Assembly: GCA_005503085.1 (NCBI GenBank)
Contig: SCOI01000009.1
Span: 124,001-188,000 of the forward strand
Reading direction: 5' to 3'
DNA length: 64,000 nt
Source: Burkholderiales bacterium C2
GTDB lineage: Bacteria; Pseudomonadota; Gammaproteobacteria; Burkholderiales; Burkholderiaceae_C
Shown: positions 17,360 through 26,892 of the stretch, in pieces
How the letters are laid out: each line of letters begins with the position of its first letter
Numbering within the stretch: the stretch's first letter is position 1
Notes under the pieces: generated by a model
Seen by the model: the letters and a program-made list of their open reading frames with translations, nothing else
The model's database searches: none
Told to the model about the DNA's origin: nothing
Position numbers and translations under genes: made by a program

Positions 17360-17964
17360 AAGTTGACGAACTTGCGAAGCATCGCCATACCAAAGAGATG
17401 GCTTTTCTCGGGATGAAACTGGGCGCCGAAGATGTTGCCAGCCTCAAAGGACGCCACGAATTCGGGGCCGTACACGCACGTTGCGGCTGCATGAGCTGGA
17501 TCGGCAGTACGCACGTAGTAGCTGTGAACAAAGTAGAAGCGCTCCGCCTCGACGCCACCGTGCTCGAACAGCTTCGCTCCGTTAGTAGGCTTGACAGTAT
17601 TCCAACCCGTGTGAGGCACGCGCAAGCCGGGCGCCTCCTGAAAGCGGTGGGTGTACGCATCGATCCAGCCGAGGCCGGGAACGTCACTCTCATCGCTGCC
17701 ACGGGTCATCATTTGCATGCCTAAGCAGATACCCAGCACAGGCTTGGCCCGCACCAGCGCCTGCTCCTGCAGCACCGGGATAAGGCCGGTCTCGGCGAGC
17801 TTGTTCATGCCGCTGCCGAAATGACCGATGCCAGGGAGAATCAGCTTGTCAGCCGCCTCGATATCGGCCGCCTCTCCGCTAATCCGTGCCTTGGCACCAA
17901 CCTTGCGGAGCATGTTAAGGACAGAACCGACGTTGCCAACGCCGTAGTTCACGATGACGATCAT
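17356..17964 (-). CDS. hisH: HisH-like glutamine amidotransferase, copy 2 (HisH2)
   Basis: A 202-aa class I glutamine amidotransferase with an intact triad: LGICLGMQMM (Cys near residue 80), and FHPEKS (His/Glu near residue 186). The oxyanion strand is LILPGIGHFGSG. It supplies ammonia to HisF2 and WbpG copy 2. Its ATG overlaps the stop of the upstream gene at 17961-17964. Confidence 0.88.
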   Translation of the reverse strand: MIVIVNYGVGNVGSVLNMLRKVGAKARISGEAADIEAADKLILPGIGHFGSGMNKLAETGLIPVLQEQALVRAKPVLGICLGMQMMTRGSDESDVPGLGWIDAYTHRFQEAPGLRVPHTGWNTVKPTNGAKLFEHGGVEAERFYFVHSYYVRTADPAHAAATCVYGPEFVASFEAGNIFGAQFHPEKSHLFGMAMLRKFVNL

Positions 17965-19406
17965 GCGTCTAGTCTCCTGGGCGCGGTGCCGCGCAAGGCA
18001 TTGTCGAGGTATCGGGCATAGTTGCCCCGCCAGTCCGATGTCCAGATATTGGATGTGTCCAGTCCCTGATCACTGGCCTGCCGAGAGAGCACCACATCCG
18101 CCAGATGTTCGACAGTTTCACATTCGAGAAGCGGGTGGCCGGGAAAAGAAAAACGGGCCTTCGGCGTCGCCCAAAGCACGGCATGGCGCGCAATGCCGAT
18201 GGCTTCGAAGAGGCCCGTGGACACCTCGCCGACCACCGCAAATGCTGTTGCGAACGAGGTATAGATGTCGGTTTGCCGGTCGATGGCAATCCCGTTTGCC
18301 TCTATCCCAAACGTGGCGCGCACCCTTGCTCGCTCAATGGGGTGGGGCCGCACGACGACGCGGTAGCGGGACCCGATACGATCCTGCAGGTCGCGACCTA
18401 GGTCCAGATACTTTTGGAACTCGAAGCCGTCGCTGAGCAGTAGGATGTCCGTCTTCTCACTACTGCGGTCGAGCAACCGCGTTTGCTCAACATAGTGAGG
18501 GTGTCCGATATCCCATTTCTGCACTGGTAGGACGGCCTGTTCGCCCCACCATGGGCCGTAGGTCAGAAGATCATGCGGAAGGTACTGCTGAAACTCCTCG
18601 CTCTCGCGCAGCACCTTACCGTAGAGGTAGGCATCATGCCCGCCAGTGATCATGCCGTGCTGCGGTTCGGCCACTCGTACGCCGGCCTGCCGGGCCACGT
18701 GATTGAACACACCGAGGTCGCTGTAACACCCCTGTTCGAGCAGCACCAATCGTGGGCGCACCCGATCCAGCAGACTCCGATACGTGTCTGCCATTGAGGG
18801 CAACTTCGCCAGCTTGCCCGCCACCAGAGATTCGAGCAAGCGCAACTGCGTCTCTGGCAACTCAAGGCCAAGCAGCTTCACCGCTTTGGCATGGACAAAC
18901 GCCACGAGTTCTCTTGCATGCACATCGTGGCGGTTCTGGCGATTCAGACGCCCTCGCAGTTCCATCGCCCCTTGCCAAGGCAGGTAGTAGCAAGTGCGCT
19001 GATTGAAGGGGCGAACCGGCACCTGCCAATCCATCAAGCCTTCGATGGTGAGCGTGGACTCGGGCCGCTCCATCGCGAAGTAATCGGTGATGCGATTGAA
19101 GGAGCGCCCCTCCTTTGTGAAATGACCGGCACCGCTGGCCATGACCAGAATGTCGCTGCGCATCGCCGACCACTGACGGGCGTTTTTCCACAGCGTCTTA
19201 GGCAGCGCGGCGAGCGCACGCCTGTGGCGCCCCTCGGCAGGCGGTGCGATGAGTGGCGTCTCTCGATAGTACAGGGACGAGATCAGCGCACGCAAAAACT
19301 GGTTGCGCAGCAGCGGCCAGGTCAGGTAGCCCGCGTCAGGACACCTGAATGCCAGGATTTCGGCGTCCTCTTCGACAACCAGCAGCTCTTGCAGGGATGG
19401 GTTCAT
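17961..19406 (-). CDS. Surface polysaccharide biosynthesis protein, putative glycosyltransferase with GT-B-like C-terminal half
   Basis: A protein of about 481 aa with no signal peptide or membrane segment. The second half carries VVVRPHPIERARV (near residue 350) followed by GEVSTGLFEAIGIARHAV (near residue 390), the arrangement of CDP-glycerol or sialyltransferase-like GT-B enzymes in which RPHP and a Ser-Thr-x-x-E segment bind the nucleotide. I do not recognise the exact family. The start is uncertain: ATG 19406 (MNPSLQELL) and ATG 19415 (MICMNP) are both possible and neither has a clear ribosome site; the longer frame to 19490 overlaps the flippase gene. Since the cluster encodes a CMP-nonulosonate, it is a candidate for the nonulosonate transferase, which is inference. 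Confidence 0.6.
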   Translation of the reverse strand: MNPSLQELLVVEEDAEILAFRCPDAGYLTWPLLRNQFLRALISSLYYRETPLIAPPAEGRHRRALAALPKTLWKNARQWSAMRSDILVMASGAGHFTKEGRSFNRITDYFAMERPESTLTIEGLMDWQVPVRPFNQRTCYYLPWQGAMELRGRLNRQNRHDVHARELVAFVHAKAVKLLGLELPETQLRLLESLVAGKLAKLPSMADTYRSLLDRVRPRLVLLEQGCYSDLGVFNHVARQAGVRVAEPQHGMITGGHDAYLYGKVLRESEEFQQYLPHDLLTYGPWWGEQAVLPVQKWDIGHPHYVEQTRLLDRSSEKTDILLLSDGFEFQKYLDLGRDLQDRIGSRYRVVVRPHPIERARVRATFGIEANGIAIDRQTDIYTSFATAFAVVGEVSTGLFEAIGIARHAVLWATPKARFSFPGHPLLECETVEHLADVVLSRQASDQGLDTSNIWTSDWRGNYARYLDNALRGTAPRRLDA

Positions 19407-19426
19407 ACAGATCATAGGGCTGCGGT

Positions 19427-20788
19427 TCAACGGTCCTGTGGCGGCACAGGCGCTCGGCGCAGACCTTGCAGCCAAGGCATCGGATAGCATTTCGCCGCGA
19501 TGGCCCAGGTCACCAGAAACATGAGTAGCTGGGAGACCATGAAGGCCTGAGCAGCGCCCACTGCACCACCACGCTGCACGAGCAGGTATGAAAGTGTGAG
19601 GTTCAACGCGCCGATGACGAGACTAGCTGCCGACAGGAGTTCATTGCGCTTCACGAAGAAAATGTAATTAACAACCATCAGGTACATACCACCGAAGGCG
19701 CCTCCTACAGAGATGTAGATCACAACCTCTCGACTCGACCGGAACTGCTCACCCACGAGCAGCAACAGGTAGGGCGCAAGCGCGCTGAACGCCAACCCCA
19801 CCACGGCAATGGCTGCGAAGTACAAATAGGTGAATCGCACAATAGTGCGTTTTGTCGCGGCGTCAGGGTTGGCCAGCCGTGCGTAGAACCACGGCGAGAC
19901 TGCTTTCACCGACGACTCCGCCAGCACTCCGATGATCATCCCGATTTGCATGCCGGCGGCATACACGCCCGCGTCGCGCACGCTCAGCATGCCTGCCACC
20001 ATAAGGCGGTCGCTGGAGGCGATGAACAAAGAACCAATTACATGCGGGATCAAGGGGATGCCGAAGCGCAGCGCATCCTTGGCGTACTCACGGCTGAGTC
20101 GCCATTCGATCAGACCGCCGCGCTGAAGCGTAACCAAACCGATGATGGCAAACACCAGCACCGCGCACACAATGCCAAGCGCCCGCCCCTCCCAACCGAG
20201 GCCGAGCGCGGTGATGAGCAGCAACGACAAGCCCAGGTTAAGGGCCATCTGCCCGACCTGAAAGACACCATAACGCACCGCCTGCCCGCGCACTTGCCAC
20301 AGGACGAGGCGGATATTGATGACAAACTGCGCCGCAGCCGCGATGACAGCCAGCCCGAGCGCCAGCGGCGGCAGTTGGGTCCAGCGGAACAACCATGGCG
20401 ACGCCAAGAGTACGACAATCAAGACGACAGAGGCACTGCACGCCAGGATGGCCAGCGCCGTGGCGACATAGCGACCATGGTTGATGTGGTTATCAAAGTA
20501 GCGAACATTCACGGCCCCATGAACGCTTAGGCCTGCAAAGGCACCAAACACGCTGGTGAGCACAGCAAAGATTGCAACGATGCCGTACTGCTCGGGCGTC
20601 AACAGCCGAGTTAACACCGGCAACAACAGGAAGGGAATCGCGCTGTTGAGCACATTGGCCACGGTGTAGATCACCGCATTGTGAAACAGTCGCTTGACTG
20701 GCTGAGCGCCAGCCGGCGCAGCCACAGTAGGCTCGGCATCCCCGTCCTTGGCCGCACCCGAATGAACTGGAGTTGCCAACAATGTCAC
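19427..20788 (-). CDS. wzx: Wzx-type polysaccharide flippase, copy 1 (MOP superfamily)
   Basis: A membrane protein of about 450 aa with 12 or more hydrophobic segments. The first, FHNAVIYTVANVLNSAIPFLL, and the following LTRLLTPEQYG are typical Wzx starts, and IPLIPHVIGSLFIASSDRLMV is the central signature. The true start is uncertain: the frame is open to 21046, but that region contains a promoter-like sequence and codes for unlikely residues. GTG 20788 is my choice and GTG 20725 (432 aa) is the main alternative. Wzx moves undecaprenyl-linked repeat units across the inner membrane. Confidence 0.82.
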   Translation of the reverse strand: MTLLATPVHSGAAKDGDAEPTVAAPAGAQPVKRLFHNAVIYTVANVLNSAIPFLLLPVLTRLLTPEQYGIVAIFAVLTSVFGAFAGLSVHGAVNVRYFDNHINHGRYVATALAILACSASVVLIVVLLASPWLFRWTQLPPLALGLAVIAAAAQFVINIRLVLWQVRGQAVRYGVFQVGQMALNLGLSLLLITALGLGWEGRALGIVCAVLVFAIIGLVTLQRGGLIEWRLSREYAKDALRFGIPLIPHVIGSLFIASSDRLMVAGMLSVRDAGVYAAGMQIGMIIGVLAESSVKAVSPWFYARLANPDAATKRTIVRFTYLYFAAIAVVGLAFSALAPYLLLLVGEQFRSSREVVIYISVGGAFGGMYLMVVNYIFFVKRNELLSAASLVIGALNLTLSYLLVQRGGAVGAAQAFMVSQLLMFLVTWAIAAKCYPMPWLQGLRRAPVPPQDR

Positions 20789-21401
20789 GTCGAAGAAATC
20801 GCACGCTGGCAGATGCAGGCACCGGCGGGACAACAGGACTGACGTGAAGAAAACATGCGCAATCGTCTCAGTTTTCACCCGATGGGGCGGAAGGCATCTC
20901 GCGGTGCAGGACAGTGACCCCAAGGGGATATGTTCAACACTTGAACATACGAGTATAACCCACGCGAAGACCGGCGCAGACGTCTTGACTGTCCTTACCG
21001 ATGAGCAGAAAGAAACTCCCAAAAGCGCACTCCACGCCCTCGACACAGTCCGTCGGCATCGCCCCCTGATCCTGAGTAAACTTTGTCAACGCAAGGCGCG
21101 CGGTAGTGGTCGCACTGATCCATATTTGTCGCTAGTATCGGGATGGAGCGAACGCCATCTGGGAACGTTTAATGCACAAGCGGGCAATCCCGCAAGCAGC
21201 ATATGCCCCGGGGCAGTGGCGGCCGCCTGCAACAATCCCTATCACACCCAAAGGTGGCGGACCGCTCGTTCAGCAAATGCTTGTGGACAACCCCTCAGGC
21301 GCGAAGGGGCCGGGAAGCCGATTCTGACTGGTAAGGAAAACGGCTGGTTGACATGCCGAGACCTCCATACTGGTTGTTGCCGAGGGCCTGCGGCAACCCC
21401 T
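20789..21401. other. 613-base gap between the two leftward operons
   Basis: I see no supportable gene here although open frames exist on both strands. It holds the operator-like palindrome and promoter-like hexamer described separately. It marks the change from lower-GC genes on the left to very high-GC genes on the right and is a likely seam between two glycan loci. Confidence 0.6.
20929..20957 (-). promoter_or_regulatory. Palindromic operator overlapping a sigma70-like -10 element
   Basis: TATGTTCAA (20929-20937) and TTGAACATA (20941-20949) form a perfect 9-bp inverted repeat around CAC. On the minus strand TATACT (20957-20952) lies just upstream, so a transcript toward the flippase would start inside the palindrome. 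No convincing -35 hexamer is seen. Reading: a repressor site for the leftward operon. Confidence 0.5.
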
Positions 21402-22688
21402 TCAAAGACGCCAGAGCTTGTAGCCAGCAGCCCGGATGGCACGCGCGTCAAAGATCGCCTTAACGTCGATGAAGGCGCCACCATGCGCCAGTTTGGCGGC
21501 AATGTCATCCAGGCTGAGCACCGCGAACTCGCGGTGAGAGACAGCAGCCACGATAGCATCGGCAAGCGGTAGTCTGTCCCAGGCCTGCAGCGAAACACCA
21601 TACTCCTCCATCGCTTCCCCATTCTGTGCATGCGGGTCGCAGACATTCACCTCGACCCCATAGGTCTTCAGCTCGTTGATGATGTCGATCACCTTGGAGT
21701 TGCGCAGATCGCCGCAGTTTTCCTTGAAGGTCAGGCCCAGCACGTTGACTTTGGCACCCTTGATCGCGCAGCCGGCTGCAATCATTTGCTTGATGGTCTG
21801 CTCGGCGATGAACTTGCCCATGCTGTCGTTGATGCGCCGGCCCGCCAGGATGACCTGCGGGTGGTAGCCGATCATGTCGGCCTTGTGCGTCAGGTAGTAG
21901 GGGTCGACGCCGATGCAGTGCCCGCCGACCAGGCCCGGCTTGAACTTCAGGAAGTTCCACTTGGTGCCGGCGGCTTCCAGCACTTCGCTGGTGTCAATGC
22001 CCAGCTTGTCGAAGATGATGGCCAGCTCGTTCATCAGCGCAATATTCAGGTCGCGCTGGGTGTTCTCGATCACTTTCGCGGCCTCGGCGGCCTTGATGCT
22101 GGAGGCCCGGTGCACGCCCGGGATGATGATGGTCTCGTAGAGCTTGGCGACCTTGTCCAGCGTGGCCGGCGTGTCGCCGGAGACGATCTTCAGGATCTTG
22201 GTCAGCGTGTGTTCCTTGTCGCCCGGGTTGATGCGCTCGGGGCTGTAGCCGACGAAGAAGTCCTCTTTCCACTTCAGGCCCGACTCGCGCTCCAGCACCG
22301 GGATGCAGACCTCCTCGGTGGCACCGGGGTAGACGGTGCTCTCATAGACCACGGTAACGCCCTTCTTCATATGGCGGCCGACGCTGGTGCTCGATCCGAT
22401 CAGCGGGCGGAAGTCGGGGATATGGGCTTCGTCCACCGGCGTGGGCACGGCGACGATGATGATGTCGGCCTCGGCCAGCAGGGCCGGGTCGGCGGTGTAG
22501 ACCGCATGGGTGGCCTCGCGCACCTGTCCGTCGCTGAGCTCGCGCGAAGGGTCGACACCGCGCTGGCAGGACTCGACCTTGGCCTGCGCAATATCGAAAC
22601 CGATGGTGCGCATATGCTTGCCGAATTCCACCACCAGGGGCAGACCAACATAGCCCAGGCCGATCACCGCGATTGTTTGAAAAGTCAT
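21402..22688 (-). CDS. wbpA: UDP-N-acetyl-glucosamine 6-dehydrogenase (WbpA/TviB family)
   Basis: A 428-aa NAD-dependent UDP-sugar dehydrogenase oxidising C6 of UDP-GlcNAc to the uronic acid, the first step toward UDP-ManNAc3NAcA. The N-terminal Rossmann motif is IAVIGLGYVGLPL; the catalytic cysteine is in LVGGHCIGVDPYYL near residue 265, and LTFKENCGDLRNSK is the family signature. It feeds both WbpB-D-E sets. It stands apart from the rest of the leftward genes with a 98-base gap to the dehydratase gene upstream. Confidence 0.92.
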   Translation of the reverse strand: MTFQTIAVIGLGYVGLPLVVEFGKHMRTIGFDIAQAKVESCQRGVDPSRELSDGQVREATHAVYTADPALLAEADIIIVAVPTPVDEAHIPDFRPLIGSSTSVGRHMKKGVTVVYESTVYPGATEEVCIPVLERESGLKWKEDFFVGYSPERINPGDKEHTLTKILKIVSGDTPATLDKVAKLYETIIIPGVHRASSIKAAEAAKVIENTQRDLNIALMNELAIIFDKLGIDTSEVLEAAGTKWNFLKFKPGLVGGHCIGVDPYYLTHKADMIGYHPQVILAGRRINDSMGKFIAEQTIKQMIAAGCAIKGAKVNVLGLTFKENCGDLRNSKVIDIINELKTYGVEVNVCDPHAQNGEAMEEYGVSLQAWDRLPLADAIVAAVSHREFAVLSLDDIAAKLAHGGAFIDVKAIFDARAIRAAGYKLWRL

Positions 22689-22786
22689 ATAACCTATCGC
22701 GGCTACCCAGTGTCCGCATGAACAAAATCGTTAGGGGCGAGATTGTGCCATTGGCGCCGAAGAATCTACCCAGCAGCGCCTCAACA

Positions 22787-24649
22787 CTAAAGCGGGCGAT
22801 AGGCTAAGGGCAAATCCCTCAGCAACTCTTTGGCCAGCTCATGCGCGCCGGCAGGGTCCATATGCTGCTGCTTGAGCTTACCGATCAGAACCTCTTGCGA
22901 GACATGTTGTTCGACCAATCGCGCAATTCGTAAAGCTTTGACCTGCGTCGGTAAAGTCGTGTCTTCGTCAGCAAGCAACTCTTCATAGAGTTTCTCGCCT
23001 GGCCGAAGACCACTGAAGCGTACCTCGATGTCTTGCGGTCGTCGCCCGGCGAGTTGGATCATGTCACGCGCGAGATCGACGATCCGCACTGGCTCGCCCA
23101 TGTCTAACACATAGACCTGGCCTGTTTCGCCAATCGCCGCAGCCTGCACCACCAACCTCGCCGCCTCCGGAATCGTCATGAAGTAGCGCGTAATGTCCGG
23201 ATGCGTCACCGTCACCGGTCCACCCTTGGCAATCTGCTCCTTGAACTTCGGGATCACACTCCCGCTCGACCCCAGCACATTGCCGAAGCGCACCGCCATG
23301 AATTTGGTCACATGGCCCTGACCCGCCATATGACTGATCACCAGTTCGGCCGCTCGCTTGGTCGCCCCCATCACATTGGTCGGGTTGACCGCTTTGTCGG
23401 TGCTGATCAGCACAAAGCGCTCAGCCCCATGCTCGGCAGCCGCCAGCGTCGCGTGATAAGTCCCCAGCGTGTTATTGCGCAGACAAGCCCACGCGTTTTC
23501 CTCCTCCATCAGCGGCACATGCTTGTAGGCCGCCGCATGGAACACGATCTGAGGCTTGTACTTGCCGAAGACGTAGCGCAGGTGCTCCAGGTCCTTCACA
23601 TCGCCGACCAGGCGCACCAGCGGAATGTGGGGAAATTTCTCTGAGAGCTCCTGCTCTATGGTGTAGAGCGCAAACTCGCTGAGTTCGTACAGCACGATCT
23701 TTGAGGGGCCGTAACGCGCCACCTGGCGGCACAGCTCAGAGCCGATCGAGCCACCGGCACCGGTGACCAGCACGACCTTGCCGTTGATGCACTCGCTGAT
23801 GCCGCCCTCGTCCAGCACCACGGGTTCGCGGCCCAGCAAGTCCTCGGGCTCGATATCGCGCAGCTGGTCGACCTTGCTTCCCTGCATCAACTCGGCACTG
23901 CTGGGCACGGTCAGCACATGCAGGCCGGCGCTCCCGGCCAGATCCAGCGCACGGCGGCGTTTGTCTGGGGCGGCCGAGGGCATCGCGACGATCAGGTGGG
24001 TGATGCCGTGCAAGGCGGCCAGACGGCCGACATCTTCAAGACGGCCCAGCACCGGGATGCCGGCCACGCGGGAATCGCGTTTGGTTGCATCGTCATCGAG
24101 CCACCCAACCACCACCCAGCCCTGATGCTGGATGCCGGCCACCAGGATGCGGCCGGCCTGCCCTGCGCCCATCACTAGCACACGGTGTGACTCGACCGAG
24201 CTGCCGCTGATGCGTCCGCGCATATGCTCGTAAAGCATGCGGTAGCCCAGGCGCATCATCGCCAGGCCGATCAGGCAGAACACCGGATGCAGGGCCAGCA
24301 CCGCGCGCGGCACCTTGCTCAGCTGGGCCATCAGCACGATCACGGCTGCGATCGCGCCAGCCACCGCGCAGGCCAAGGCCAGGCGTTTGACCTCACCGAA
24401 GCCGCTGAAACGCCACATGCCCTTGGGCACGCGCAACGCCCACAGCACCATTGCATAGAGCATCACCAGCCCCAGCAGTACCCAATGGTCATAGCTCGGC
24501 CGCGCCGAGATCCAGCGCTCGAAGCCGAGACGGAACAGATAGGTGGCCTGCCAGGCCAGCGCGACCACGGCCGCGTCCAGCAACAGGGACAGGCCCTGGC
24601 GATAGGGGCGGATGCGGGTCAGAAAACCGTCGAGTGACAACCAGAACAT
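22787..24649 (-). CDS. Membrane-bound UDP-GlcNAc 4,6-dehydratase (PglF/WbpM/CapD family)
   Basis: A 620-aa protein. Four hydrophobic segments lie in residues 15-130, then a first nucleotide-binding-like fold with VLVMGAGQAGRIL, then the SDR domain from about residue 295 with LVTGAGGSIGSEL. The active site reads STDKAVNPTNVMGATKR, the Ser-Met-Lys variant typical of WbpM/PglF in place of Ser-Tyr-Lys. It makes UDP-4-keto-6-deoxy-GlcNAc for bacillosamine, QuiNAc or FucNAc. ATG 24649 is chosen because it overlaps the initiating transferase slightly only in spacing (17 bases) and gives the membrane start MFWLSLDGF; the frame extends further upstream into the transferase gene without sense. Confidence 0.92.
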   Translation of the reverse strand: MFWLSLDGFLTRIRPYRQGLSLLLDAAVVALAWQATYLFRLGFERWISARPSYDHWVLLGLVMLYAMVLWALRVPKGMWRFSGFGEVKRLALACAVAGAIAAVIVLMAQLSKVPRAVLALHPVFCLIGLAMMRLGYRMLYEHMRGRISGSSVESHRVLVMGAGQAGRILVAGIQHQGWVVVGWLDDDATKRDSRVAGIPVLGRLEDVGRLAALHGITHLIVAMPSAAPDKRRRALDLAGSAGLHVLTVPSSAELMQGSKVDQLRDIEPEDLLGREPVVLDEGGISECINGKVVLVTGAGGSIGSELCRQVARYGPSKIVLYELSEFALYTIEQELSEKFPHIPLVRLVGDVKDLEHLRYVFGKYKPQIVFHAAAYKHVPLMEEENAWACLRNNTLGTYHATLAAAEHGAERFVLISTDKAVNPTNVMGATKRAAELVISHMAGQGHVTKFMAVRFGNVLGSSGSVIPKFKEQIAKGGPVTVTHPDITRYFMTIPEAARLVVQAAAIGETGQVYVLDMGEPVRIVDLARDMIQLAGRRPQDIEVRFSGLRPGEKLYEELLADEDTTLPTQVKALRIARLVEQHVSQEVLIGKLKQQHMDPAGAHELAKELLRDLPLAYRPL

Positions 24650-24666
24650 CGAATCTTTCTCAAACC

Positions 24667-25263
24667 TCAGCGCCGCAGCGCAGACAGGGTCGCCAGTATC
24701 AGGCGCAGATCGCCGAGCAGCGTAGCTTCGCGCACATAGCGGCTGGAGAGCGCCAGCTTGGCCGGCAGCACCTGCTCGACATAGGCGCGCTCCGGGTCGG
24801 CCGCTGCCGCCAGCACCGCGCTCTCGTCGCGGTACTGCAGCGAGGCCAGGTCGGTGATGCCGGGCCGCACCGATAGCAGCAGCTCGCGCATCTCGTCGGG
24901 ATACAGCGCCACATACTTGGGCACCTCGGGCCGCGGCCCGACCAGGCTCATCGCACCGCGCAGCACATCCCAGAGCTGCGGCAGTTCGTCGAGCTTGGCT
25001 GCCCGCAAGACCTGGCCCGCGCGGGTGATGCGTGGATCGGCGCCGACGGTGATCTGCGGGCCGCGCGCCGGCGCATCCACGGCCATCGTGCGGAACTTGT
25101 GGATCATGAAGGGCCGGCCGAAACGCCCGACCCGTTGCTGGCGGAACAACACCGGCCCACGAGAGTCGAGCTTGACCCACAGCGCAATCGCCAGCAACGG
25201 CAGCGCCAGCAGGGTCAGGCCCAGCAAGGACAGCAGGATGTCGACCAGCCGCTTGAGCATCAC
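24667..25263 (-). CDS. Initiating phosphoglycosyl transferase (PglC-type monotopic sugar transferase)
   Basis: A 198-aa enzyme of the bacterial sugar transferase family that moves a sugar phosphate to undecaprenyl phosphate. It has one N-terminal reentrant helix (LVDILLSLLGLTLLALPLLAI), then FRQQRVGR, the motif HKFRTM, the catalytic pair in KLDELPQLWDVLRG, and LVGPRPE. Its short length fits PglC/WecP-like rather than WcaJ. Lying between PglF and PglE homologues, it probably initiates with diNAcBac- or QuiNAc4NAc-phosphate. Start may be 25263 or 25260. Confidence 0.9.
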   Translation of the reverse strand: MMLKRLVDILLSLLGLTLLALPLLAIALWVKLDSRGPVLFRQQRVGRFGRPFMIHKFRTMAVDAPARGPQITVGADPRITRAGQVLRAAKLDELPQLWDVLRGAMSLVGPRPEVPKYVALYPDEMRELLLSVRPGITDLASLQYRDESAVLAAAADPERAYVEQVLPAKLALSSRYVREATLLGDLRLILATLSALRR

Positions 25264-25278
25264 GATTCAGCCATCAGC

Positions 25279-26445
25279 TCAGCCCAGCACGATCTCGCGC
25301 ACGATGCGTATCACCCGCTGCACATCGGCATCAGTCATCGCGGTGTACAGCGGAATGCTGACCATGCGCTCGAAGGCTTTTTGCGAATGCGGGAACTGCT
25401 CGGGCCTCAGGCCGTAGCGGTCGCGCCAGTAGGGGTGCAGATGCAGCGGGATGTAGTGCACGCTGCAGCCTATGCCCGCCGCATAGAGGCGCTCGATGAA
25501 GACATCGCGCTCCATCTCCAGCTCCTCACTCAGTCGCAGCACATAGAGATGCCAGGAGTGCGTGTCACCCTCGACGGGCTGCGGCGGCGGGATCAGCGGC
25601 AGGTCCGCGAAAGCGTCGTTGTAGGCCTGGGCGATCAGCTCGCGGCGCGCCTGGAAGGCCGGGATGCGCTTGAGCTGGTGCAGGCCCAGTGCCGCGGCGA
25701 TGTCGGTCAGGTTGTACTTGAAGCCGGGCGCGACGATCTCGTAATACCAGCTCGGCACTTTGGCGGTGAAGCGATCGAAGGCATCGCGATTCATGCCATG
25801 CAAGCGCATCACCTTGGCACGCCTGGCCAGCTCGGCATTGCGCGTCACCAGCATGCCGCCCTCGCCGGTGGTCATGGTCTTATTGGCGTAGAAACTGAAC
25901 ACGGTGGCATCGCTGCCCATCGTGCCGATCAGCTCCTTCTCCAGGGTGGTGGGCAGCGCGTGCGCCGCGTCTTCGACGACGCGCAGCCCATGCTTGCGCG
26001 CGATGTCCAGGATCGCGATCATGTCCACCGCCAGGCCGGCATAGTGGACCGGGATGATGCAGCGGGTCTTCGGTGTGATCTCGGCCTCGACCAGCTTCGG
26101 GTCGATGTTCAGCGTCTTCGGATCGATGTCGACCAAGACCACATCGGCGCCCAGATAGCGCACCACCTCGGCCGTCGCGGTGAAGGTATGCGTGGTCGTG
26201 ATGACCTCATCGCCGGGTCCGATGCCCAGCGCCTCAAGCGCCAGATGCAGGCCAGCGGTGGCCGAGTTGACCGCGATGCACTCGATCTGCGGCTCACCGA
26301 GAAACTCGGCAAAGGCCTGCTCGAAGCGGCGCGCCTTCGGCCCGGTCGTGACCCAGCCGGAGCGCAAGGTGTCGACCACCTCGGCGATCTCGTCTTCGCC
26401 GATCTCGGGCAGGGCGAAGGGCAGAAAGTTGTCGCTCATCGTCAT
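25279..26445 (-). CDS. UDP-4-amino sugar aminotransferase (PglE-like, DegT/DnrJ/EryC1)
   Basis: A 388-aa PLP enzyme adding the 4-amino group to the keto-sugar made by the PglF homologue. The N-terminal [26 protein letters not shown] is usual for this subfamily, the PLP lysine is in [16 protein letters not shown] near residue 190, and VVEDAAHAL contains the PLP-binding aspartate. MTMSDN gives two possible starts, 26445 or 26439. It differs from both WbpE copies, fitting a 4-amino rather than 3-amino function. Confidence 0.88.
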   Translation of the reverse strand: MTMSDNFLPFALPEIGEDEIAEVVDTLRSGWVTTGPKARRFEQAFAEFLGEPQIECIAVNSATAGLHLALEALGIGPGDEVITTTHTFTATAEVVRYLGADVVLVDIDPKTLNIDPKLVEAEITPKTRCIIPVHYAGLAVDMIAILDIARKHGLRVVEDAAHALPTTLEKELIGTMGSDATVFSFYANKTMTTGEGGMLVTRNAELARRAKVMRLHGMNRDAFDRFTAKVPSWYYEIVAPGFKYNLTDIAAALGLHQLKRIPAFQARRELIAQAYNDAFADLPLIPPPQPVEGDTHSWHLYVLRLSEELEMERDVFIERLYAAGIGCSVHYIPLHLHPYWRDRYGLRPEQFPHSQKAFERMVSIPLYTAMTDADVQRVIRIVREIVLG

Positions 26446-26457
26446 ATCAATCGCTTC

Positions 26458-26892
26458 TCAGCTCACAATCAAAAGGTGCTTCTTCTGCGCACCGGGCACC
26501 GCTTGAAGGGCAATGCCCTGATCCAGGGTCACCAGACGCCCACCCTGCTCGACGGCCAAGGCCAGCAGATACAGATCGGTCACCTGGCGCGAACTCAGCA
26601 CCCGCTCCCAGTTCAGGAGGCCGCCTTCCAGCAGGCTGAGGCTATCGGGCCAGAACTGGTGCGCATCGTGGGCCACCGCTTGGCCCAAGCGCTGGGCCAC
26701 CAGGGCTGCGGGCTGGCTGTTCGGATAAGCAGGCAAGGACATAATGCGCAAACAGCCGTTTTGCGTCAGCGGGCAGGAGGCCCAGCCCTGCTCCTGATGC
26801 TCGACAAGCCAGCGCATCGCAACACCGTGGTGCAGATGGCCGGCATCCAGCAGGGCCACCAGCATGTTCACGTCCAGCAGGGCCCGCATCAA
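26458..26892 (-). CDS. vapC: PIN-domain toxin (VapC family)
   Basis: A 144-aa PIN-domain ribonuclease. Acidic residues expected of the active site are seen in ALLDVNMLVALLD near the N-terminus, TDLYLLALA near residue 105 and LVTLDQG near residue 120. ATG 26892 overlaps the stop of the antitoxin gene (ATGA). It sits 12 bases before the PglE homologue, inside the glycan operon, on the same strand, so it may be cotranscribed. Confidence 0.85.
   Translation of the reverse strand: MMRALLDVNMLVALLDAGHLHHGVAMRWLVEHQEQGWASCPLTQNGCLRIMSLPAYPNSQPAALVAQRLGQAVAHDAHQFWPDSLSLLEGGLLNWERVLSSRQVTDLYLLALAVEQGGRLVTLDQGIALQAVPGAQKKHLLIVS

Noticed and set aside
20844-21572. A 242-codon + strand frame in the gap at 20.8-21.4 kb
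   Set aside because: It overlaps the end of wbpA antisense, lacks a ribosome site and its residues match no family.
21630-22721. A 363-codon frame antisense to the dehydrogenase WbpA
   Set aside because: WbpA has all catalytic motifs; the antisense frame has no ribosome site or family motif.
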